A stretch of 64,000 nucleotides of DNA. Origin: JAFMJV01 sp963814315 (GTDB taxonomy: Bacteria; Chloroflexota; Limnocylindria; Limnocylindrales; CSP1-4). A program made the position numbers and the translations under genes. Within the stretch, counting starts at the first letter, position 1. Each line of letters begins with the position of its first letter. Below are positions 43,209 to 51,786 of this stretch, piece after piece. The stretch covers positions 1,346,118 to 1,410,117 of the forward strand of contig CAWFCG010000003.1 in NCBI GenBank assembly GCA_963814315.1, read 5' to 3'. Below the pieces are notes generated by a model. It was not told where the DNA came from. It saw only the letters and a program-made list of their open reading frames with translations, and searched no databases.

Positions 43209-44605
43209 CCGAGCGATTCCTCCATCTCCAGCTTGACGAGGCGATTGAACTCGATGGCGTACTCCATCGGGAGTTCCTTGGTGAAGACCTCCAGGAAGCC
43301 CTGCACGACCAGGTTCTGGGCTTCGTTCTCGGTGAGCCCGCGGCTCATGAGATAGAAGATCTGGTCCTCGCTGACCTTGCCCACCGTGGCCTCGTGGGTG
43401 AGCGTGGTGTCATCTTCCTGGATGTCGATGTACGGATACGTGTCACTGCGGCTCTTGTCGTCGAGCATCAGCGCATCGCAGCGGATGCTGGCCACCGCGT
43501 TGGTGGCGCCGGGTGCGACCTTGACCGAGCCGCGGTAGGTGGCGCGACCGCCATCCTTGGAGACGGACTTGCTGACGATGCGGCTGCGCGTGTTCGGGGC
43601 GAGATGGATGGCCTTGGCACCGGTGTCCTGGTGCTGGCCCTCACCTGCCACTGCCACGGAGATGATGTCCGCCATGGCACCGCGTCCACGCAGGTAGATG
43701 CTGGGGTACTTGACTGACTTCTTGGAGCCGGTGTTGGCGTCGATCCACTCGACCGTCGAGTCCTCGTAGGCGTGGGCGCGCTTGGTGACGAGGTTGTAGA
43801 CGTCGTTGGACCAGTTCTGGATGGTCGTATAGCGGACCTTGGAACCGCGCTTGGCGATGACCTCCACCACGGCCACGTGCAGCGAATCGGTGGCGTAGAT
43901 GGGAGCCGTGCAACCTTCGATGTAGTGCACCGATGCGCCTTCATCCACGACGATGAGGGTGCGCTCGAACTGGCCCGTGTTCTCACCATTGATGCGGAAG
44001 TAGGCCTGCAGCGGCAGCGGCACCTCCACTCCCGGCGGGACGTAGACGAAGGAGCCACCAGACCAGACCGCGCTGTTGAGCGCGCTGAACTTGTTGTCCT
44101 CCGGCGGCACGATGGTGCCGAAGTGCTCCTTGAAGATCTCGGGGTATTCCTTGAGCGCCTGGTCAGTGCCCATGAAGACCACGCCGAGGTTGGAGAGCTC
44201 CTCCTTGACCGAGTGGTAGACGACCTCAGAGTCGTACTGTGCGCCGACGCCCGCGAGGAAGGCGCGCTCCGCCTCGGGGATGCCGAGACGCTCGAAGGTG
44301 TCCTTGATCTGGTCGGGGACGTCGTCCCAGGACTTCTCTTCGCGCTCGGAGGGCTTGCGGTAGTAGATGATGTTGCCGAAGTCGATCTTGTCGAGACCCT
44401 CGGTCCACAACGGCATGGCACGCTTCTCGAAGTGCTCGTAGGCGCGCAGCCGATGCTGCAGCATCCAGTCGGGCTCGTCCTTGATGGCGCTGATCTCCTC
44501 CACCGTGGCGCGAGTGAGGCCGCGCTTGGCTTCGTGGAGGTAGACGATATCGTCGTGGAACGCGTATTCGGCGCGACGGTCCTTGATCTGTGGCGTGCTG
44601 ACCAT
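43205..44605 (-). CDS. sufB: Fe-S cluster assembly protein SufB
   Basis: 466 residues, normal length. Highly conserved SufB blocks are present: AFLAGVGAQYDSEVVYH, NKFSALNSAVWSGGSFVYVPPGV, VHYIEGCTAPIY, and SIRCDALMLDDKSRSDTYPY near the C-terminus, where the essential Cys of the cluster site lies. It is the scaffold on which [4Fe-4S] clusters form. AGGAGG sits five bases before the ATG at 44605. sufC, sufS and sufU are not adjacent on either side. Confidence 0.95.
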   Translation of the reverse strand: MVSTPQIKDRRAEYAFHDDIVYLHEAKRGLTRATVEEISAIKDEPDWMLQHRLRAYEHFEKRAMPLWTEGLDKIDFGNIIYYRKPSEREEKSWDDVPDQIKDTFERLGIPEAERAFLAGVGAQYDSEVVYHSVKEELSNLGVVFMGTDQALKEYPEIFKEHFGTIVPPEDNKFSALNSAVWSGGSFVYVPPGVEVPLPLQAYFRINGENTGQFERTLIVVDEGASVHYIEGCTAPIYATDSLHVAVVEVIAKRGSKVRYTTIQNWSNDVYNLVTKRAHAYEDSTVEWIDANTGSKKSVKYPSIYLRGRGAMADIISVAVAGEGQHQDTGAKAIHLAPNTRSRIVSKSVSKDGGRATYRGSVKVAPGATNAVASIRCDALMLDDKSRSDTYPYIDIQEDDTTLTHEATVGKVSEDQIFYLMSRGLTENEAQNLVVQGFLEVFTKELPMEYAIEFNRLVKLEMEESLG

Positions 44606-44979
44606 GTGGCCTCCTGGAGGCGTCCGGGTCGGGTGTTCGGGTCTAATCCTGACCCATTCTATCGGAATTAACCCCGAGTGCGCCAGTGGCGACTTGCCTT
44701 GCATACGAAGGTCCCGAGCCGGGCAGCGCGAGGCTTGACGCTCCGTCGGCTGGCACAGCACGACGAGCGTCCGCTTCAAACGCAAACTGCTGTACCTGCT
44801 CGCCGACTCCAGGGAGTTGCCGTCGGTCATCGCTAATCAGTCTGTCGGGCTTCACTCGCGATGCCAGAGAGAAGGCGCACGACCGCTCAGATATCGAGTT
44901 GGTCGATCTCCAACGGATGTACCAAGGCGACTGAGGCGCCGCTCGGACAGCTCAGTCGCCCTGTTGTCCTGGGCGCGCT
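44606..44979. other. 374-bp region between sufB start and TadG copy A, with gene debris
   Basis: Contains the presumed sufB promoter (44610-44660). It also contains a plus-strand open stretch ending at 44934 whose last ~30 codons read LISLSGFTRDAREKAHDR then SDIELVDLQRMYQGD. That looks like the C-terminal end of a DUF234-type ATP-binding protein. The rest of such a gene is absent, so this is probably a remnant. Confidence 0.35.
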
Positions 44980-47271
44980 CTATTCCATCACGAGGTGCAC
45001 GGGGTTGCCCGTAAGCCTGACCTCCCAGGTCGTCGTGTCATTGCCGGCGCGGACGTCGTACTCGACCTTCCACCAGCCATTCTCACCCAGACCGTCAGGA
45101 TCCAACCCACCCACGCCATAGTTGGAGGGGAGCACGATCTGGATGGTCAGGACGCGGTTATTGAACTTCGCGGGTGCGGCCGTCTGGACCTGCGTGACAT
45201 TCGTCCCCGACCGGCCGTCATTGGAGTACCAGTCGAAGTGCGCATAGTTGTAGGTGCCGCCCTGGGGCGTCAGGAATCGCAGGTAGGAGTCACTGTTGGC
45301 CTCGCCTGGGTCGAAGAGCGTGATGACCATCGTCTTGCCCGCGTGGGCAGCATCGATCTGTGAGAAGTAGAACTTCTGCGCCCCGCCGATGCCCGTGTCG
45401 TCCAGGTTGGTATAAGCCGCCATGCGGCCACCGCCATAGACTCTGGCCCGACCGGTGCCCTTGGTCCAGATGGCGAACAGGTTCTCAGCCCCGTGGTTGG
45501 CGTTTTGTCCGAGGTTGGTGTTCACGTTGAGCCGATACGTCCCGGCGCTCAGTCCGCTCCAACCGCTGGGCAAGACCCAGTTGTTGTGGGCAGGCTCGTT
45601 CTGGCAGTCGTGGGCATCTCCACGACCGTAGTTCTGGGGACGGGACCCATCCCGGCTGAAAGTGTCGCCGAAGTCACCCCACGTCTCGCTGCCTGGATCA
45701 TGTGACCAGGTCGAGCCGACTTGGGTGTCATCAGTTGATGTGTAAGGCGTGCCGTTGGTGTTGAAGAGCTTGAACTGCACCGACACCGGCCCGATGGTGT
45801 TGCCACCGCCGGTGCCATCGGTCGTCCAGTGGTCGCCGGTCCCGAGCCAGGCTCCGGTGAGATTGCCGCCGACCGCACAGAACACGGGATCGAAGAGCTG
45901 TACCTGGCCGTTTGAGCCCACCTCGATGGTGTACTCGTAGCCGTTGGGGTCGTAGTCGGGGTTGGGGCCGCCATTGGTGCCGTCAGGCGGGTTGGCGCCA
46001 CCGATGTACAGCGGCGCGTAGCGGTCACCGTTCTCGCGCACGCCGCCGGAGGTGAAGATGGCTCCCCAGAAGCCCTGGCTGGCCAGTGGACTGCCGGTAG
46101 CCGGGTCGGGGACGGGCAGGACCTCGTACGTCGGAGGGGGCGTGGTGGTCGTCGTCAGCCCGTAGTGGACGTTGACCTGGATCTGGTCGACTCGGAATTG
46201 CACGCCGCTCGTCGAGCAGCCCTTGGCCGCGACCAGGCGTACCTGGAAGTTGCCGTCGGTGAAATCGCCGCGGACCCAGCTGTGCCCACCCCAAGCTGCG
46301 GTAGAAGTGTCCCCGCCGGAGTTGGGGAGGGTGTACTGGGTTTGCGAAGTGCCAAGCGACGGCGTGGCGATCGTCGACGACCAGCTGGTCCCGCCGTCCC
46401 ACGACACCTGCACGTTGACCTTGGAGTTGCTGCAGGCGACACTCAATCTCACATCGGACAGCACGACCTGGAAACCGCGGATGGCCACCGACTGATCAGC
46501 GCTGGGGTTGACGATGGGCGAGCCGGACAAGGTCGTGGCCAGGCCAAAGCCTCCCCAACGTTGCTGCTCGTTGTTGGTCGTCTCGTACGCATAGGCACTG
46601 TCGTTGCTGGCCACGGCTGAGGTGATGTTGCCCGCGCTGAACGCCCATTGGCCTCCGCTCGGAGCCGATGAAGGCGATCTGGGCCCGCTCGATTCGGTCG
46701 TCGTGTCCACGACCGGCACACCGGGGATGATGCCCTGGTAGAAACCCACGCCGTAGTAACTCTGGGGACTGCCCATGGGCACCGGCAGCACATAGGTCGC
46801 AGCACCCGCAGCGGAGGCATCGACCGAGTTCATGTTGAAGACCTTGGCGAAGTTGGTGGTCACCGGACCATCGATATCCACGATGAGCCGGCGCGGGTCG
46901 GTCGGATCGACCCGGGGTGAGACGATCATGCCGCCAGACCCATCGACGTAGCCGTTCTTGGCCGCCTCGACACGGGCCTTGGCGAAGGCGGTGGGCCGGT
47001 CGCCGGGGAGGTAGATGGCACCGGCCAGCGCGCCGGCATCGGCGGCACGCTCCATGCGCTGCTGGTTGACCCACCACCAGGCGGCGTCGGTCAGGAGGGC
47101 GGCACCACCGAGGATGACCACGGCCATGACGGCGAAGATGGGCAGCACCTGCCCGCGCTGGAGACGGCGGCTCTGGGGTCGCTCGATGGACAGGTGGCGG
47201 CGCAGCCGCTGCCACAGCGATGATGAGGTCGACATCTGCTCAAGCACCTGGTGGTGGGGGTCGTCTCGCAT
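44980..47271 (-). CDS. TadG-like secreted/pilus-associated protein, cassette A
   Basis: 763 residues. A basic cytoplasmic lead is followed by QVLPIFAVMAVVILGGAALLTDAAWWWVNQQRMERAADAGALAGA (42-86, cited in part only), the Tad helix of TadG proteins. The remaining ~650 residues are extracytoplasmic beta-rich modules rich in Thr, Gly and Asn (VSWDGGTSWSST, SQGFWGAIFTSGG, QLFDPVFCAVGG, LFAIWTKGTG, AGKTMVITLFDPGE), ending NPVHLVME. The first ~145 residues are almost identical to cassette B, and the rest is diverged. GGGAGG precedes the ATG at 47271. It lies 53 bp after the second TadE gene. Confidence 0.85.
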   Translation of the reverse strand: MRDDPHHQVLEQMSTSSSLWQRLRRHLSIERPQSRRLQRGQVLPIFAVMAVVILGGAALLTDAAWWWVNQQRMERAADAGALAGAIYLPGDRPTAFAKARVEAAKNGYVDGSGGMIVSPRVDPTDPRRLIVDIDGPVTTNFAKVFNMNSVDASAAGAATYVLPVPMGSPQSYYGVGFYQGIIPGVPVVDTTTESSGPRSPSSAPSGGQWAFSAGNITSAVASNDSAYAYETTNNEQQRWGGFGLATTLSGSPIVNPSADQSVAIRGFQVVLSDVRLSVACSNSKVNVQVSWDGGTSWSSTIATPSLGTSQTQYTLPNSGGDTSTAAWGGHSWVRGDFTDGNFQVRLVAAKGCSTSGVQFRVDQIQVNVHYGLTTTTTPPPTYEVLPVPDPATGSPLASQGFWGAIFTSGGVRENGDRYAPLYIGGANPPDGTNGGPNPDYDPNGYEYTIEVGSNGQVQLFDPVFCAVGGNLTGAWLGTGDHWTTDGTGGGNTIGPVSVQFKLFNTNGTPYTSTDDTQVGSTWSHDPGSETWGDFGDTFSRDGSRPQNYGRGDAHDCQNEPAHNNWVLPSGWSGLSAGTYRLNVNTNLGQNANHGAENLFAIWTKGTGRARVYGGGRMAAYTNLDDTGIGGAQKFYFSQIDAAHAGKTMVITLFDPGEANSDSYLRFLTPQGGTYNYAHFDWYSNDGRSGTNVTQVQTAAPAKFNNRVLTIQIVLPSNYGVGGLDPDGLGENGWWKVEYDVRAGNDTTTWEVRLTGNPVHLVME

Positions 47272-47324
47272 GGGGACCTCCCTATTGGTCGGATGGCTGG
47301 GGGTGATCGCTGACATGCCGGTCC

Positions 47325-47948
47325 CTAGATGCTCGGGTTGAGTGACATGACGGTGGTCTCTTGCAGGGTCAGGTTGAGAGCCCCACCGGCCATCGCGTCG
47401 AGCATGGACGGGAACGGCGTGACGAAGTCGTAGGTGTATCTCACGGTCACGCCGATGGAATCGGGGTTGAAGCCGCCGTTGTTGCGCGCGCACGCCGGCC
47501 AGGGGTTCGAGATCGGCGTGAAATCGATGAGCGCTGCGCCCGGACCAGGGTCGACATCGATGGCCCCGGGGGAATACGCCCAGATGTTGACGAAGCCGGG
47601 CGTCTCGCCGCCAGTCGCGGTGGCCTTGAAGATGCGGATCTCCTGCACCTTGGAGACGTCGATCCGGGAGCTGGTCGAGCTGAGGATGCGCTGCACGGCC
47701 GCGACAAGGGCCTGATCGACGCCGGACGGGTCGGGGCCCCCACTGCAGTCATCGACGTCACCGAGCGCCAGGGCCGAGCCCACGCGGGCGCCCTCGCGAG
47801 AGCCGTAGCCGAGGGTGTGGAGGTTGCCGTAGGCGAGCCCCGCCTCGACGACGCTGGTGACGACCAGGAGTAGGACCGGGACGACCATGGCGAACTCGAC
47901 GAGGCCCTGCCCGCGCTGACGTTCGCGCCGCTTCATTCCGCGCCGCAT
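47325..47948 (-). CDS. TadE-like pseudopilin, second of cassette A
   Basis: 207 residues. A basic start (MRRGMKRRERQRGQG) leads into the TadE helix LVEFAMVVPVLLLVVTSVVEAG, with Glu at position +5 as in type IV-type pilins. The outer part is ~160 residues, with four Cys (DDCSGG, WPACARN and others). The ATG overlaps the stop of the first TadE gene by one base (TGATG). It is identical in sequence to the cassette B protein at 51163-51786. It probably assembles with TadG in a Tad/Flp-type envelope structure. The motor and peptidase genes (tadA, cpaA) are not in the window. Confidence 0.85.
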   Translation of the reverse strand: MRRGMKRRERQRGQGLVEFAMVVPVLLLVVTSVVEAGLAYGNLHTLGYGSREGARVGSALALGDVDDCSGGPDPSGVDQALVAAVQRILSSTSSRIDVSKVQEIRIFKATATGGETPGFVNIWAYSPGAIDVDPGPGAALIDFTPISNPWPACARNNGGFNPDSIGVTVRYTYDFVTPFPSMLDAMAGGALNLTLQETTVMSLNPSI

Positions 47949-48583
47949 CACAGTGTCGGCTCGATGCGGAAGACGTTGCGCTGCTCGAAGTCCCAGCCGC
48001 CGCTGCCGCCGCTGCCGCCGCCCGGGACGAGCAGGTCGAGGGAGCCGTTGAGCGGCGTGACCCAATCGTGGCGATAGCGGACCGTGACACCGATGTTGTC
48101 CACCGTCGAGCGCGGCGGTGACAACGACGGACAGCCGCTCAGCACCGTGCAGCGCTGATCCTCCGGATAGCCCGCGCTGACCAGCGTGTATGGCACCGCC
48201 ACCACCGTGCCGTCGGGGTGCGTGCAATCGCTCGACCCGGCGCGCCGCCAGTGCTGCTGCATGCCACCGGGCACATTGCCCACCATGGGGGCGTTATCGA
48301 TGATGACCTCGGAGATGTTGGCGGTCTTGTTGGGCGCACCCATGTCGCGTTCGACCGCGTCGAGGATGAGGCAGTCGGTGCCGGCGATATTGCCCGCGGT
48401 GGCGGCGATGTGCGCACCTTCCTGGGAAGCCCGGTTGACCGCCAGCGAGGCATTGAGCGCCAGTCCCATCTCCAGCACCGCCATCATCAGCACCATGAGC
48501 ATGGGGATGACCAGGGCGAACTCGACCAGCGTCTGGCCGGACTGGTCGGCGTGCTTCGCGTCGGTGTCGGGGAGAGACATCAT
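47948..48583 (-). CDS. TadE-like pseudopilin, first of cassette A
   Basis: 211 residues from the ATGATG at 48583. After a polar lead comes the TadE helix QTLVEFALVIPMLMVLMMAVLEMG, then an outer domain with several Cys and a Gly/Ser-rich segment (PGGGSGGSGG). The start is set by comparison with cassette B, where one inserted base changes the frame just upstream of MMSLPDTDAK, so the conserved protein must begin at that methionine pair. No clear ribosome site is visible. First gene of the cassette A operon. Confidence 0.8.
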   Translation of the reverse strand: MMSLPDTDAKHADQSGQTLVEFALVIPMLMVLMMAVLEMGLALNASLAVNRASQEGAHIAATAGNIAGTDCLILDAVERDMGAPNKTANISEVIIDNAPMVGNVPGGMQQHWRRAGSSDCTHPDGTVVAVPYTLVSAGYPEDQRCTVLSGCPSLSPPRSTVDNIGVTVRYRHDWVTPLNGSLDLLVPGGGSGGSGGWDFEQRNVFRIEPTL

Positions 48584-48652
48584 GATGTCGGCATCCATTG
48601 CGTCGTCGACGGAGCATGACCGTGGGCCCGTCGGTAGACGGAGAGTAGGCAC

Positions 48653-48862
48653 TCGTTCCCGATTGGGCTAGAGGTCCAAGGGGAATCCTATGGAAGCTTG
48701 GTGACCCATCGCACCGACCGAAGGTCCGGGGGACGGTACCCCGAGCGCGCCACTCGGGCTGCTCGCCCCGGCCGCGAGGCACGTTGCGGCACTGCGCGCG
48801 GCCGTTGCGGCATCGCGCGCGGCCAGTGTCACCGTGGGACGACCTGTGGTTGCCGGGATGGG
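48653..48862. other. Cassette boundary with remnant of protease 3' end
   Basis: Lies between cassette A's first tadE gene and cassette B's tadG. The stretch 48741-48767 matches 52582-52608, the last codons and stop of the aspartic protease gene, with CCA replacing the TTA of the stop. It is the footprint of the duplication. A 21-bp tandem repeat follows. Confidence 0.7.
48783..48824 (+). repeat. 21-bp direct repeat
   Basis: GTTGCGGCACTGCGCGCGGC at 48783 and GTTGCGGCATCGCGCGCGGC at 48804 (each followed by C) are adjacent 21-bp units differing at two positions. The array lies at the junction of the two cassettes. Confidence 0.85.
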
Positions 48863-51109
48863 CTACTCCAGGACGAGGTGCACCGGGTTGCCGCGGAGCG
48901 AGACCTCCCAGGTCGTCAGGTCGGTGGAGTAGTTGCTGGTGCTTCCGCTCATGTTGTAGCGGATCTTCCACCAGCCGCCCGTGCTGGCTACCGTGTCCGA
49001 CGACGGTAGTGGCGCCGAATAGTCGGATGGCAAGGGGATCTCGATGGTCACCCAGCAGCCATTGAAGAGGCTGTTGCCGCCCGTATTCGTGGTGACCGAT
49101 GAGACTCCGGAGCCGCTGCGACTGTTACAGCTTGATGCATCATGCGAGTTGGCCTTGGCGCTGTAGTTGAAGGTCGTGGGCTGATAGCTGGTGGACGTCG
49201 GCCGCAGGATCTGGAGGTTGGCGGCCAGGTTGCCCGTGTCGCCCGGGTCCCACAGCTTGATGACCATCGTCTTGCCGGCGTGTTCAGCAGCGATCTGGGC
49301 GAGGTAGAACTCCGTTGACCGACCGCCTGGAAGCCGGACATACGCTTCCATCGCACCCAGACCGTGGATCCGGGGCGTGCCACCCGACGCCTGCGACCAG
49401 ATGGCGAAGGCATTGAGGGCGGTCGTACTGCGCTGATCGGTGGCACTTCCAGGATCGGTCGAATAGGTGTGCAACCGATAGCTGCCGGGGGCGAGGCCGT
49501 TGGCGATGCGGGCCCAGTCGTTGTGCCAGGCCAGCCCGTCACAGGGAGAGGCTGATACAGGACTGCCCACGTCGAGCAACGTGTCACGCAGCTGGAGCCG
49601 ACGGTAGGTGTTGCCGGAGCTGTAGACCAGCGTGTCATCCGATGTGTCGTACGGCGTCATCCGCGTGTTGTAGAGATCGTAGAACGTGCTCACCGGGTTG
49701 AACGAGGACGAGCCGTTAGGGCTGCCGAAGGTGTAGTTCTCTCCGGTGCCCTTGTCGGTGTCGACGTGACAGAAGCCGGGATCGAAGAGCCACACCTCAC
49801 CATTGCTGGCGCCCGGGGGGATCTCGATCTCGTACTGGTAGTACGCGTCCGGGGAGTAGTCGTCGTTGGTACGCGACGTGCGCGTGTCGTAGTAGGTCAT
49901 GTAGGCGTCACCCTGGATATTGGGCGCGCCCTGGCTCTGGAGCGCGCCCCAGAAGCCTTGCGGAACGAGGACGTCACCGTCGGGCGAGACGACGTCGGTC
50001 TCCTCGATGGTCGTGGTCGTGGTGGTCTGATCGGATCGATAGTCGACGCGGACCTCGAGAAGGTCGAGCGCCACGTCGCGCGAGCTGGGGCAAGCGGGCG
50101 TTCCATCGTGCCAGGTGAGGCGAACCTGGAAGCGGAGATCGCTGAGATCATCACGTACCCAGCTGTGGGCACCCCAGTCGGACGTGCCGGAGGCACTGCC
50201 CGCCACGCGATCGCTGCTGTTGTTCGTGCTGAGTGCGCCTGAGCCGACGGTGGTCGACCAGGTCGTGCCACCATCCCACGAGACTTCGACGTCGAGTTGG
50301 CAGTTCGTGGCATTGCCGCCAGTGATGTAGACGTCCGTGAGGCCGATCTGGAGGCCCTCGATGACGGTGCTGGGGTCGTTTGGGATCTCCTGCTGCAGCC
50401 TGAAGTCTCGCCACACCTGGCGATGCCCGTTGGCGCTTTCGGTGGTGTAGCTGTTGTTGTTGGTGTACGCCCGGTTGGGGTTCGACCATTGGCCACCTGC
50501 GAGGAAGGTGGTCGGGGGGTTCCAGTCGGTATCGTCCGACACAGACACGGTCGTCGTGGTCGTGACGGCGTCACGCAGGAAGCCGACGCCGTAGTAGTTC
50601 TGAGGGCTGCCCATGGGCACGGGCAGCACATAGGTCCCGATCCCTTCCACCGAAGCATGGATGGAATCGATATTGAAGACCTTGGCGAAGTTGGTGGTCA
50701 CCGGACCATCGATATCCACGATGAGCCGGCGCGGGTCGGTCGGATCGACCCGGGGTGAGACGACGACGCCGCCAGACCCATCGACGTAGCCGTTCTTGGC
50801 CGCCTCGGCACGGGCCTTGGCGAAGGCGGTGGGCCGGTCGCCGGGGAGGTAGATGGCACCGGCCAGCGCGCCGGCATCGGCGGCACGCTCCATGCGCTGC
50901 TGGTTGACCCACCACCAGGCGGCGTCGGTCAGGAGGGCGGCACCACCGAGGATGACCACGGCCATGACGGCGAAGATGGGCAGCACCTGCCCGCGCTGGA
51001 GACGGCGGCTCTGGGGTCGCTCGATGGACAGGTGGCGGCGCAGCCGCTGCCACAGCGATGATGAGGTCGACATCTGCTCAAGCACCTGGTGGTGGGGGTC
51101 GTCTCGCAT
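48863..51109 (-). CDS. TadG-like secreted/pilus-associated protein, cassette B
   Basis: 748 residues. The N-terminal ~145 residues, including the Tad membrane helix, differ from cassette A at only a few positions. Beyond that the protein is homologous but strongly diverged (roughly a third identical by eye). It keeps the same landmarks in order: VSWDGGTTWSTT, HSWVRDDLSDLRFQVRL, PQGFWGALQSQG, EVWLFDPGFC, AFAIWSQASG, AGKTMVIKLWDPGD, and the end NPVHLVLE. The outer region is presumably surface-exposed. GGGAGG precedes the ATG at 51109. Confidence 0.85.
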   Translation of the reverse strand: MRDDPHHQVLEQMSTSSSLWQRLRRHLSIERPQSRRLQRGQVLPIFAVMAVVILGGAALLTDAAWWWVNQQRMERAADAGALAGAIYLPGDRPTAFAKARAEAAKNGYVDGSGGVVVSPRVDPTDPRRLIVDIDGPVTTNFAKVFNIDSIHASVEGIGTYVLPVPMGSPQNYYGVGFLRDAVTTTTTVSVSDDTDWNPPTTFLAGGQWSNPNRAYTNNNSYTTESANGHRQVWRDFRLQQEIPNDPSTVIEGLQIGLTDVYITGGNATNCQLDVEVSWDGGTTWSTTVGSGALSTNNSSDRVAGSASGTSDWGAHSWVRDDLSDLRFQVRLTWHDGTPACPSSRDVALDLLEVRVDYRSDQTTTTTTIEETDVVSPDGDVLVPQGFWGALQSQGAPNIQGDAYMTYYDTRTSRTNDDYSPDAYYQYEIEIPPGASNGEVWLFDPGFCHVDTDKGTGENYTFGSPNGSSSFNPVSTFYDLYNTRMTPYDTSDDTLVYSSGNTYRRLQLRDTLLDVGSPVSASPCDGLAWHNDWARIANGLAPGSYRLHTYSTDPGSATDQRSTTALNAFAIWSQASGGTPRIHGLGAMEAYVRLPGGRSTEFYLAQIAAEHAGKTMVIKLWDPGDTGNLAANLQILRPTSTSYQPTTFNYSAKANSHDASSCNSRSGSGVSSVTTNTGGNSLFNGCWVTIEIPLPSDYSAPLPSSDTVASTGGWWKIRYNMSGSTSNYSTDLTTWEVSLRGNPVHLVLE

Positions 51110-51162
51110 GGGGACCTCCCTATTGGTCGGATGGCTGGGGGTGATCGCTGACATGCCGGTCC

Positions 51163-51786
51163 CTAGATGCTCGGGTTGAGTGACATGACGGTGGTCTCTT
51201 GCAGGGTCAGGTTGAGAGCCCCACCGGCCATCGCGTCGAGCATGGACGGGAACGGCGTGACGAAGTCGTAGGTGTATCTCACGGTCACGCCGATGGAATC
51301 GGGGTTGAAGCCGCCGTTGTTGCGCGCGCACGCCGGCCAGGGGTTCGAGATCGGCGTGAAATCGATGAGCGCTGCGCCCGGACCAGGGTCGACATCGATG
51401 GCCCCGGGGGAATACGCCCAGATGTTGACGAAGCCGGGCGTCTCGCCGCCAGTCGCGGTGGCCTTGAAGATGCGGATCTCCTGCACCTTGGAGACGTCGA
51501 TCCGGGAGCTGGTCGAGCTGAGGATGCGCTGCACGGCCGCGACAAGGGCCTGATCGACGCCGGACGGGTCGGGGCCCCCACTGCAGTCATCGACGTCACC
51601 GAGCGCCAGGGCCGAGCCCACGCGGGCGCCCTCGCGAGAGCCGTAGCCGAGGGTGTGGAGGTTGCCGTAGGCGAGCCCCGCCTCGACGACGCTGGTGACG
51701 ACCAGGAGTAGGACCGGGACGACCATGGCGAACTCGACGAGGCCCTGCCCGCGCTGACGTTCGCGCCGCTTCATTCCGCGCCGCAT
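51163..51786 (-). CDS. TadE-like pseudopilin, second of cassette B
   Basis: 207 residues, with the same sequence as the cassette A copy at 47325-47948: basic lead, LVEFAMVVPVLLLVVTSVVEAG helix with Glu+5, and a Cys-bearing outer domain. The start overlaps the first TadE stop by one base. Complete identity of these paralogues beside strongly diverged TadG tails implies very recent duplication or ongoing gene conversion. Confidence 0.85.
   Translation of the reverse strand: MRRGMKRRERQRGQGLVEFAMVVPVLLLVVTSVVEAGLAYGNLHTLGYGSREGARVGSALALGDVDDCSGGPDPSGVDQALVAAVQRILSSTSSRIDVSKVQEIRIFKATATGGETPGFVNIWAYSPGAIDVDPGPGAALIDFTPISNPWPACARNNGGFNPDSIGVTVRYTYDFVTPFPSMLDAMAGGALNLTLQETTVMSLNPSI

Larger units (their letters stand above)
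46834..48664. repeat. ~1.83-kb near-identical duplication, copy A
   Basis: Matches 50672-52503 at a constant offset of 3838 bp (3839 past about 48587, owing to one extra base in copy B). It covers the N-terminal codons of tadG and both tadE genes in full. Differences by eye are only a handful of bases. Weaker similarity continues to about 48767, including a remnant of the 3' end of the aspartic protease gene. Confidence 0.95.
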
